Positions 22,554 to 30,020 of a stretch of DNA of 64,000 bases are shown piece by piece (position 1 is the stretch's first letter; each line of letters begins with the position of its first letter). The translations under genes were made by a program, and so were the position numbers. The stretch covers positions 1 to 64,000 of the forward strand of contig CAZLRF010000022.1 of the NCBI GenBank assembly GCA_964561785.1. Direction: 5' to 3'. This stretch comes from DATBSL01 sp964561785 (GTDB lineage Bacteria > Acidobacteriota > Vicinamibacteria > Fen-336). The notes beneath the pieces are model-generated. The model was given only the letters and a program-made list of their open reading frames with translations, was not told the origin of the DNA and made no database searches.

Positions 22554-25220
22554 TCAGGCCTCGATCCGGAGGTCCAGGCTCTCGCCGGCGGCGAGCCGCC
22601 GGCGCGCGGGAAGGCGGTGGACGGTCGTCGCCCCGAGGCGCAGCTCGGCGAGGGACAGCTCGCCCTCGGTCACCGAGAGGCGCGCGCGCAAGGCCCGCTC
22701 GCCGTCCTTCTCGAGGACGACGGTCCCCCACGCCGATCCGTTCGACCAGAAGTGCCGCCCGGGGCGGGGGGCGAGCTGCATCGTGCCCGTCACCGCCGAC
22801 CAGCGGAAGCCGGTGAGGGCGAGGACGGCGGCCCAGCTCGCCATCGCGCGGGCGTAGTGGTGGCCGCACTCGGCCTCGTCGAAGGGGCTGCGCCGCGCGC
22901 CGTCGTAGCGGCCGCGCACGGCCCGGACGACCCGCAGGCCGTCCTCCTCCATCCCCTCCTGCATCAGGCCCACCGCGGCCACGTACTCGAAGCCGGTCAT
23001 CGCCTCGCCGAAGTACGGGAAGGGCTTCGCCGGGCGCTCCTTCGGGTAGTCGGCCATGACGAGCGCCGTCTCGTCCGCGACGGCGAAGGCGCGCATGTTG
23101 TTGAAGTGCGACCAGAGGACCGGCCGCATGTTGTGGCGGAGGATGCTCCGCAGCGCGGCCCGCGCGTGCGCGGGGTCGACGAGCGGGCCGAGGCCGCAGA
23201 CGTGGGCGACGAGCTGGCCGACCAGCTGGTCCACGAGGCAGCCGGCGGCGAGCTGGTAGTCGGGCTTCGCGACGTCCGCCGATCCCATGCCGACGAGGAG
23301 GCCGGGGGCCACGTCGTCCGCGCTCTTCGGGGGCACCACCCGGTGCTCGTAGTACTCGCCGTTCCAGAGGTGGGCGTCGATCCAGGCGGAGCCGTTGTCG
23401 AAGAGCCTCCGGCACTCGCTCGCGAAGCCGGCGTCGCCCACGTGGCGCGCCATCTCCTCCGCCGCGCGCAGCGCGCCCAGGTACCACAGGCCCATCTGCG
23501 GGTTCGGGCCGTAGTACTCGACGTCCATCGTGTTGTGCTGGCAGCCCTCCATGACGCCGTCGCGGTCGGCGTCCCACCCGCCCGGGATCCAGCAGAACTC
23601 GACCGCCTTCCTCACCTTCGGCCAGAGACGGCGGAGGAGCGCGTCGTCCCCCGAGAGCTGCCAGTCCCGGTACATCTTGAGCACGCAGCCCATCTGGCCG
23701 TCGGCCGCGGCCCGGGCGAACTCCTGCGCGCGCCCGAGGGGCAGGTGGACGCGGAAGCTCATGAGGCCGGCGTCGCTCGTCGCGTGGTCGAACTCCACCT
23801 CGCGCATCGACCGCGCGAGCGAGCCGAACAGGAACGGCGTCGCCTGCTCGTAGTTCCAGACGTGGGTGCACGAGCCGTGGCAGCAGCCGGCGGTGTCGGC
23901 GCAGCCTTCCCAGCCGTAGAAGCGGCCGTCCGCGGTGCGGAAGCAGGTCTGGGTGCGCAGGGTCGAGAGGTTGAAGAGGGCGGCCTCCTTCACCTCGGCG
24001 GGGAGGTCGCTGCCGAGGAAGCTCGAGACGAAGGCGACCGTGCGGCGGTGCAGCTCCCCGAGCCGGGGGAGGACCTTCTCCGCCGCGTCCCACGCGTCCG
24101 CGAAGCGGGTCGTGTAGTGGTTGCCCACGACGTCGCCCGGGCCCGGCGGGTCGGACCTCGGCGTCCAGGAGTGGCGGTTGGGGAAGTGCCAGGCGAGGAG
24201 GAACGCCACCTCGCGCGACGCCCCGGGGGCGAGGTCGAACGCCACCGCGAGCGAGGCCATCGGGGTGTCCGTGCTGCCCGCCTCTCGCTCGTCCAGCCGC
24301 CCGTCCGCGAGGAGGTCGTCCCAGAAGTCGAGCAGCGCCCCCGACCAGCCGCTCTCGGCCCAGGCCGTCCGCCACGTCGCGGGCTCCGCGGGCGCGGTGA
24401 CGAGGGCGATCGAACCCCACGCGGCGTCGCCGGGGTCCACCTTCGCCGAGTCGAGGAAGAGGCCCTGGGCGGCGCCCGTGCGGCGGAACGCGTTGCGGTT
24501 GCCGGCGGCGCCGACGCGCTGGGCGTCGCCCTTCCAGTCCTTCCTCGTCCTCGAGCCGTCCATCCCGACGAAGTTCGGGAGAGAGAAGCACACGGTCGCC
24601 TCGAGCGGCGCCGCCGCGCGGCTTCGCAGCTCGACGCGGAAGACGGCGACGGGGAGGCCGCTCTCCTCCGCGTCCGGGGGGACGAGCGGGTTCATCGCCT
24701 TGAGGTGCGCCTCCACCGGGAGCTCGGGGTCGGCCAGAAAGACGCGGCCGAACGGGTAGGCGGCCGCGAAGGAGGCGGACCGGAAGCGGGGCAGGCCGGC
24801 GTTCGGAGCGGGCGACCCGTGGCTGCCCTCGAGGTCTTCAGCGGCGAGGGGACCCTCCAGCACGCGCACGACGGGGGGCCGGCCCGGCTCGCGCAGGCGC
24901 AGGGCCAGGAAGGGCGCGGCGGCGCCCGCCGGCACGAAGCCCTTGGCGGGCCGGTTCATGATCTCGAAGTCGCGCAGGTCGCCGCGGCCGCCGAGCGAGA
25001 CGGTGCCGGTCCCGATCCCGCCGACGGGCAGGGCGATGCGGAGCAGGTGCGCGCGGTCGTAGTGGCGGAGCGACGGCCAGTCGGGGTCGGAGAGGAGGCG
25101 GGTCGCCTCCTCGGGAGCGCCCGCGGTGGCGGGGCGGAGCGCGGCGAGGGCCCCGGCCCCGAGCCCCATCGTCCTCACGAAGCCCCGGCGGTCCAGGCGG
25201 CCCTCGTCTCTCGGGCTCAT
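22554..25220 (-). CDS. Tat-exported GH116 glycoside hydrolase (GBA2-like, DUF608)
   Basis: 888 residues. The twin-arginine signal is DRRGFVRTMGLGAGALAAL (about 10-28). An N-terminal beta-sandwich (GH116_N/PF12215; LPVGGIGTGTVSLGGRGDLRDFEIMNRP) is followed by an alpha/alpha barrel (DUF608/PF04685). The barrel contains HGSCTHVWNYEQATPFLF, GWDADRDGVMEGCQHNTMDVEYYGPN and a C-terminal GFEY / MRPVLWSHFNNMRAF region. GH116 enzymes are beta-glucosidases, beta-xylosidases or glucosylceramidases acting by retention. The product should be periplasmic. GGAGGA precedes the ATG. It is transcribed in the same direction as, but separately from, the DUF5107/DUF5009 pair. Confidence 0.88.
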   Translation of the reverse strand: MSPRDEGRLDRRGFVRTMGLGAGALAALRPATAGAPEEATRLLSDPDWPSLRHYDRAHLLRIALPVGGIGTGTVSLGGRGDLRDFEIMNRPAKGFVPAGAAAPFLALRLREPGRPPVVRVLEGPLAAEDLEGSHGSPAPNAGLPRFRSASFAAAYPFGRVFLADPELPVEAHLKAMNPLVPPDAEESGLPVAVFRVELRSRAAAPLEATVCFSLPNFVGMDGSRTRKDWKGDAQRVGAAGNRNAFRRTGAAQGLFLDSAKVDPGDAAWGSIALVTAPAEPATWRTAWAESGWSGALLDFWDDLLADGRLDEREAGSTDTPMASLAVAFDLAPGASREVAFLLAWHFPNRHSWTPRSDPPGPGDVVGNHYTTRFADAWDAAEKVLPRLGELHRRTVAFVSSFLGSDLPAEVKEAALFNLSTLRTQTCFRTADGRFYGWEGCADTAGCCHGSCTHVWNYEQATPFLFGSLARSMREVEFDHATSDAGLMSFRVHLPLGRAQEFARAAADGQMGCVLKMYRDWQLSGDDALLRRLWPKVRKAVEFCWIPGGWDADRDGVMEGCQHNTMDVEYYGPNPQMGLWYLGALRAAEEMARHVGDAGFASECRRLFDNGSAWIDAHLWNGEYYEHRVVPPKSADDVAPGLLVGMGSADVAKPDYQLAAGCLVDQLVGQLVAHVCGLGPLVDPAHARAALRSILRHNMRPVLWSHFNNMRAFAVADETALVMADYPKERPAKPFPYFGEAMTGFEYVAAVGLMQEGMEEDGLRVVRAVRGRYDGARRSPFDEAECGHHYARAMASWAAVLALTGFRWSAVTGTMQLAPRPGRHFWSNGSAWGTVVLEKDGERALRARLSVTEGELSLAELRLGATTVHRLPARRRLAAGESLDLRIEA

Positions 25221-25310
25221 CGCGTCCTCCGCCGGGATTTCATCCGCTCCCGCGTCGGGCTGTCAACGCCGCCTCGTCGACCAGAGGCGAGCCGGCAGGC
25301 GGGAATGCGC

Positions 25311-25343
25311 CATTTCAAGATCTGACCCCTTTGCACCTTTGCA
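25311..25343. repeat. Short motif with AGATCTGACCCC and tandem CCTTTGCA
   Basis: Between the GH116 start and the DUF5009 stop, CATTTCAAGATCTGACCCC (25311-25329) runs into two adjacent copies of CCTTTGCA (25328-25335, 25336-25343). The AT-richer composition contrasts with its surroundings. Short sequences carrying GGGGTCAGATCT-like cores recur near REP-associated transposases in many genomes; I see only one copy here and no transposase. Confidence 0.35.
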
Positions 25344-25345
25344 TA

Positions 25346-26536
25346 TCAGATGCGGATGAAGAGGCGGCGGCGGTGCATCCAGAGGAGGACGAGCCAGACG
25401 ACCAGGAGGGCGCCGGCGCCGACTAGGGTGCGCTCGAAGGCGGGGCCGAGGACGAGGAACGGGGCCCGGCCCAGGTGGCGGACGAGCGCCGCGCCGGCGG
25501 GCTCGACGAGGACCCAGTTCATGCAGTAGGCGGCGATCGAGTTCATGCCGAGGACCGTCAGGGGGAAGGCCCACCGTACGTGCCGCCGCACGTCCATGAC
25601 CCAGTAGAAGGCGGCCGTGAAGAGGAAGCACCAGCCCCCGCTGAACAGCGCGAAGCTCGGCGTCCAGATGCGCTTGACGACGGGGTTGACTCCGAGGGCG
25701 CCGAGGAGCCAGCCCGAGGCGAGGAACGCGACGCCCGCGCCGAGAAGCCACTCCACCTTCTTCCTCTCGGGGCGGTCGGAGCGCAGCACGCCGCCGGCGA
25801 GCAGGCCGAGGATCATCGTGCCGAGGGTGGGGACGAACGACAGCGTCTGGTACCCGCCCGCGTTGTAGACGAACGGCTCCTCGCGGGGGAACAGGTTGAG
25901 GAACCAGCGATCGAACCGGGCCGAGAAGTTCTCGTTCTTGCTCCAGTGGGCGGCGAAGCCGGTCAGGTGGTGCGGCCAGTCCGAAGGGACGCCCACGCTC
26001 TCCCAGTCGAAGTCTGGGCCGGGGGCGGGGGAGAGGGCGAATGCGGCCCAGAAGGCGACGAGGACGACGGCGAGCGCGATCCACTGGTCGCGCCGCGGCC
26101 GCAGGGCGAGGAGGAACAGGAAGCCGTAGCCGAGGCCGATCTGGGTGAGGGTGTCCTCGAAGGTGAAGCGCGTCTGCGCCTGCCCGAGCGAGCGCAGGAC
26201 GATCCCGAGGACGACGAGGACGAACGCCCGGCGGAAGGCGTGGGCGATCAGGGCGCCCCGCGACTGGCCGCGCGAGGAGCGGGCGAGGAGCGAGAAGGGC
26301 AGCGCCGCCCCCACGAGGAACGAGAAGCCGGGCTGGATGAGGTCGTGCAGCGAGCAGCCCACCCACTCGACGTGGTCCTGGTGGCGGCAGAGGAACGCCC
26401 ACACCGCGCTCGCGGGGAAGGCCGCGGAGACGCCGCAGAAGTGCAGGGCCTCGCCCATCATCAGGGCGAGGACGAGGCCGCGGTAGGCGTCGAGGCCGGC
26501 GATGCGCACGGGGAGCGGCGCGTCGGCTCGGGTCAC
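25346..26536 (-). CDS. DUF5009/HGSNAT-like membrane acyltransferase
   Basis: 396 residues from the GTG at 26536, which overlaps the upstream stop (GTGA). About ten transmembrane helices. RIAGLDAYRGLVLALMM at the start, LHDLIQPGFSFLVGAALPFSL, and GMNSIAAYCMNWVL near the end match the DUF5009 / heparan-alpha-glucosaminide N-acetyltransferase family. Family members move acetyl groups across the membrane onto sugars. Here the target may be a glycan product or cell-surface sugar, by inference from the neighbours. Translational coupling to the DUF5107-TPR gene is clear. Confidence 0.85.
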   Translation of the reverse strand: MTRADAPLPVRIAGLDAYRGLVLALMMGEALHFCGVSAAFPASAVWAFLCRHQDHVEWVGCSLHDLIQPGFSFLVGAALPFSLLARSSRGQSRGALIAHAFRRAFVLVVLGIVLRSLGQAQTRFTFEDTLTQIGLGYGFLFLLALRPRRDQWIALAVVLVAFWAAFALSPAPGPDFDWESVGVPSDWPHHLTGFAAHWSKNENFSARFDRWFLNLFPREEPFVYNAGGYQTLSFVPTLGTMILGLLAGGVLRSDRPERKKVEWLLGAGVAFLASGWLLGALGVNPVVKRIWTPSFALFSGGWCFLFTAAFYWVMDVRRHVRWAFPLTVLGMNSIAAYCMNWVLVEPAGAALVRHLGRAPFLVLGPAFERTLVGAGALLVVWLVLLWMHRRRLFIRI

Positions 26537-29500
26537 GGCTTGGCCTCCTCGGGAGCCCGCGGGCGGGCGGGCGCCGGCGCGAGCGAGCGGCGCAGGACGA
26601 CCGCGCCGACGTTGTCGGGGTCGGCCTCGAGGGCCGCGGCGAGGGCGGTCCGGGCCTCCGCCCCGCGGCCGAGGCCGAGGAGCCCGAGGGCCCGGGCGTA
26701 GAGGTCGGCGGAGCGCGCCTCGCGCGCCTCCATCCGGACCTCGAGCGGTCGCGCCCCGTCCACCGCGCGCGGCCTCGTCCCCGCGAGGCGCTCGAAGTGG
26801 CGGCGCGCCTCGGCCGCGCGGCCGAGCTTCGCCAGCGACCGGCCGATCCAGTAGTGCCCCTCGGGCACGACCGCGGCCACGCCGGCGGAGCGGGCGAAGG
26901 CCTCGCGGGCCTCGTCGCTCCGCCCCAGCCGCTCGAGGGCGAGGCCCTCGTGGTGGTGCACCGCGGCGAGGTGCGCGCCCACGCCCTGGCCGACCTCGAT
27001 GTGGGCAGGCAGGTCCACCGCGCCCCGGAAGACCTCGAGCGCCGCCGGGGCGTCGCCCTTCGCGAGGAGCCGCCGCCCCTGCTCCAGGCGGGCCGCGACG
27101 TAGACCGAGTGCATGCCGCTCTCGCCCTCCCACACGTGGAACCGCGTCTTCCCGAGCGTGGCCAGGGCGTCCTCGTCCCTCCCGAGCAGGACCTGGACGC
27201 GGGCCAGGCGGCCCGCCGTGATCTCCCGGCTCGCCACCGTCTCCGGGCTCGCGGTGAGGTGGCGCAGGCGCGCGGCGAGCGGGGCGCCCGTCCACGCGAG
27301 GTACTGGTCGAGCTCGTAGTAGAGGCGCGCCTCGCGCGTCTCGAGCGCCACGGCCCTCTCCTGGCTGGCCGCGGCCGCGCGCAGCTCGCCCCTCGCCCGC
27401 GCGTAGCCGAAGGCCAGGTTCCGGTGCACGCGCGCGAAGCCGGGGTCGAGCGCCCGCGAGCGCTCCCACTCGGCGATCGCCCGCTCCGGCTGGAGGTCGT
27501 AGAGGAGGTTGCCGAGGAGATAGGGCGCCCGGGGGTCGGTCGCGTCCGCGGCCGCCGCCCGCTCGAGCACCGCGATCTCCTCGAGGCGGAAGGGGAACGA
27601 GTAGTCGGGCGGCAGGGCGCGACCCCGGCGGTACCACGCGGCGGCGGCCGCGCCGTCGCCCCGCTTCTCGTGGAGCCAGCCCAGCGTGTACGCGACCATG
27701 GGGTCGGCCGTCGCCGCGCCGTCGGGCAGCCGGGCGGAGAGGACCGCGACCGCGTCGTCGAGGAGCCCGGCCCGGGCGTACTCGTGGGCCGCCTCCAGGG
27801 CGTAGGCGTCCTCGGCGAGCGCGGCGAGAGCGCGCGGCTCGGTGGCGTCCGCCACCGGATCGGCCGCCCCCGCCTTCGCGCCCTTGTCCCGGGCGAGGCG
27901 CCGCTCGCGCCCGGCGAGGGGGTCGAGGGGGTCGACCGCGAGCGCGGCGCCGGCGCGGGCGAAGGCGGCGTCCGGGCGGCCCGCGTGGCGCAGGAGCGCG
28001 GCGGAGAGAGCGAGGGCCGCCGTGTTGCGGGGAGCGGCCTCGATCGACCGCTCGAGCAGGGCGAGGGCGCGCTCGCGGCGGCCGGCGAGCGACTCGAGCC
28101 GCGCCTGCTCCAGGGTGGCGGCTCCCGTCCAGCCGCCGTCCCACGCCGCGGCAGCGAAGGCCTCGCCCGCCGCGTCGAGGCGGCCCCGCGCGGCGAGGAC
28201 GAGGCCGAGCGCGTACTGGGGCTCGCCGTCGCGGGCGCGCGTGTGGTTCGCGGTGAGGCGCGCGACGGCGGCCGAGAGATGGCGCTCGGCCTCGGCGAGC
28301 CGCCCCCGTCGCAGCATCCGCAGGCCGAGGGCCGTGTTCGCCCGCGCGTCGCCCGGATCCCGCCGCAGGGCCTCGCGGTAGTAGGGCTCCGGCTCGTGCT
28401 CGGCGCTGTGGAACTGCTCGATCCGCAGCCCGGCGAGGAAGAGCTCCTCGACCGACTTCATTCGGCGCGGCGGGGGCGGGGGCGCGTAGCGCGCCGGCTC
28501 CTCGGTCTTCGGCCTCGGCCGGTTCTCGAAGGCGACGAGCTCGGTCCCGTCCGCGGCGGAGAGGGCGAGGCGCAGCGTCTCGGGCCGCGTCCCCGCGGGC
28601 AGGGTCACCTCACGGGCGAACGGCGCATCGGGGGCGATCTCGACCGTCTCCTCGAAGACGACGGCCTCGCCGGCGGCGAGCCGCACGCGCGCCCCCCGCC
28701 GGGCGGAGGTGGAGTTGGCCGCGATCCGCGCCCGGCCGTCCTTCACCTCGAGGAAGAGCGCCCCCTCGACGGTGGCCGCCTTGACCCCGCCCAGCTCGCG
28801 GATCGGGTACCACTGGTGGACCACCGTGCGCGTCTCGCCGGGGCGGATCCACGAGTAGTCGGGCTGGTTGTCCGAGTAGCCCCCGGTCATGAGCTCGATG
28901 TACGGCCCGTCCTCGTCGGTGAGGATCCGGTCCCACATCCTCCCGTCCGGGCCGTTGCCCCACGTCCAGAACTTCTTGCCCGGCATCGTGTCGCGGTCGG
29001 CCACGTGGACGACGCCCGCCCGCCGGCCGTGGTCGTAGCCGGCGAGGAAGTCCATCGCCGAGCGGTACACGAAGAAGGAGATCGGGTAGGGGTGGTTCTT
29101 CCAGAGGCCGAGGTCGACGCCGGGCGGGAAGTCGCGGCCGACGAAGCGCCCGCGGGCGAAGGGCCAGGGGGAGAAGTCGGTCTTCGCGTGGAACGTCGCC
29201 CAGTCCACGTCGGGCGGAAAGATCACCTCGTAGCTCTGGTTCGCGTGGACCGCGGGGTTCGAGAAGTAGAGCATCGAGTGGGGGAGGCTCGTCCGGTTCG
29301 TCATGCGCACCTCGGCCTCGACGACCGAGCGGCCGGGGCGGAGCGTGACCCCGACCGTCCAGCGCATCCGCTGGCGCCACTCGGTCTCGCCGACCCAGAG
29401 GGTCCGGCTCCCGTCGGGGTTCTCCGCGATCGCCCACTGGACCGGCAGGAAGGATGTGGCCCGGTGGTGGTGGAAGACGTTCCACTCGACCCCGCCCGAG

Positions 29501-29892
29501 ATCCAGGCGCCCAGCATCCCGATGAGGGCCGGCTTGATGACGCGCTGCCGGTAGAAGAAGTCGTACCCGTCCGTTTTGTCCTGGGCCGTGAAGATGCGGC
29601 CGCCGATCTCGGGGAGAATCGAGAGCTTCACGTACTCGTTCTCGAGCCAGAGCGCCCGGTACGTGCGGTCCTCCCTGCGGTCGAGCAGCACGTCGAGCAG
29701 TGGGTAGGGGTAGACGGGACCCTGAGCGCCCTGGTACTGGCGGCCCGCGTAGAACATCGGGCTTCTCTCCGGCGGGCCGACCGGGTCGGTGGGGACGCGC
29801 AGGGGCGCCTCCCAGGCCCGGACCGGCTCTTCGGCGCCGGCGGCGGTGGCGACGGCCAGCCAGAGAGAGGCGAGGGAAACGGCGCGCTTCAT
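26533..29892 (-). CDS. Secreted DUF5107 domain protein with long TPR array
   Basis: 1119 residues from the ATG at 29892, with GGAGGA upstream and a signal peptide (residues 1-20). Residues about 40-350 form the DUF5107 aldose-epimerase-like beta-domain: LWLENEYVKLSILPEIGGRIF, ISGGVEWN, MPGKKFWTWGNGPDG and IELMTGGYSDNQPDYSW. The remainder, from about residue 480, is a large series of tetratricopeptide repeats (for example AEAERHLSAAVARL, RALALLERSIEAAPRNTAALAL). Related proteins are found in glycan-use loci, often of unknown catalysis. A histidine-rich patch (FHHHRA) could bind metal. It is co-translated with the DUF5009 gene. Confidence 0.83.
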   Translation of the reverse strand: MKRAVSLASLWLAVATAAGAEEPVRAWEAPLRVPTDPVGPPERSPMFYAGRQYQGAQGPVYPYPLLDVLLDRREDRTYRALWLENEYVKLSILPEIGGRIFTAQDKTDGYDFFYRQRVIKPALIGMLGAWISGGVEWNVFHHHRATSFLPVQWAIAENPDGSRTLWVGETEWRQRMRWTVGVTLRPGRSVVEAEVRMTNRTSLPHSMLYFSNPAVHANQSYEVIFPPDVDWATFHAKTDFSPWPFARGRFVGRDFPPGVDLGLWKNHPYPISFFVYRSAMDFLAGYDHGRRAGVVHVADRDTMPGKKFWTWGNGPDGRMWDRILTDEDGPYIELMTGGYSDNQPDYSWIRPGETRTVVHQWYPIRELGGVKAATVEGALFLEVKDGRARIAANSTSARRGARVRLAAGEAVVFEETVEIAPDAPFAREVTLPAGTRPETLRLALSAADGTELVAFENRPRPKTEEPARYAPPPPPRRMKSVEELFLAGLRIEQFHSAEHEPEPYYREALRRDPGDARANTALGLRMLRRGRLAEAERHLSAAVARLTANHTRARDGEPQYALGLVLAARGRLDAAGEAFAAAAWDGGWTGAATLEQARLESLAGRRERALALLERSIEAAPRNTAALALSAALLRHAGRPDAAFARAGAALAVDPLDPLAGRERRLARDKGAKAGAADPVADATEPRALAALAEDAYALEAAHEYARAGLLDDAVAVLSARLPDGAATADPMVAYTLGWLHEKRGDGAAAAAWYRRGRALPPDYSFPFRLEEIAVLERAAAADATDPRAPYLLGNLLYDLQPERAIAEWERSRALDPGFARVHRNLAFGYARARGELRAAAASQERAVALETREARLYYELDQYLAWTGAPLAARLRHLTASPETVASREITAGRLARVQVLLGRDEDALATLGKTRFHVWEGESGMHSVYVAARLEQGRRLLAKGDAPAALEVFRGAVDLPAHIEVGQGVGAHLAAVHHHEGLALERLGRSDEAREAFARSAGVAAVVPEGHYWIGRSLAKLGRAAEARRHFERLAGTRPRAVDGARPLEVRMEAREARSADLYARALGLLGLGRGAEARTALAAALEADPDNVGAVVLRRSLAPAPARPRAPEEAKP

Positions 29893-29984
29893 GGCGTCCT
29901 CCGGTGGGTGCGGGGTCGAGTGAGAGGCGGCCTGCGGCGTCGCGTGCGTCGGCCGCATTCTGGCCCAGGAGGGCCGCCTGCAGG

Positions 29985-30002
29985 GTGAGCCCTTCGGCTC
30001 AC
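29985..30002. other. Small GTGAGCC/GGCTCAC hairpin in a divergent promoter region
   Basis: GTGAGCC (29985-29991), loop CTTC, GGCTCAC (29996-30002). It lies between the divergent DUF5107 and spermidine-synthase-like genes, just before the -10 of the latter. It could be an operator for a dimeric regulator or a stable RNA hairpin. No further support. Confidence 0.3.
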
Positions 30003-30020
30003 GCGGCGGTAGACTGCCTC

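Noticed and set aside
26797..29988. A 1063-codon open frame on the plus strand opposite the DUF5107-TPR gene
   Set aside because: Its translation is Arg/Gly/Glu/Leu-rich with no domain, which is what the complement of a high-GC gene gives. The minus strand has a signal peptide, a DUF5107 domain and TPRs.
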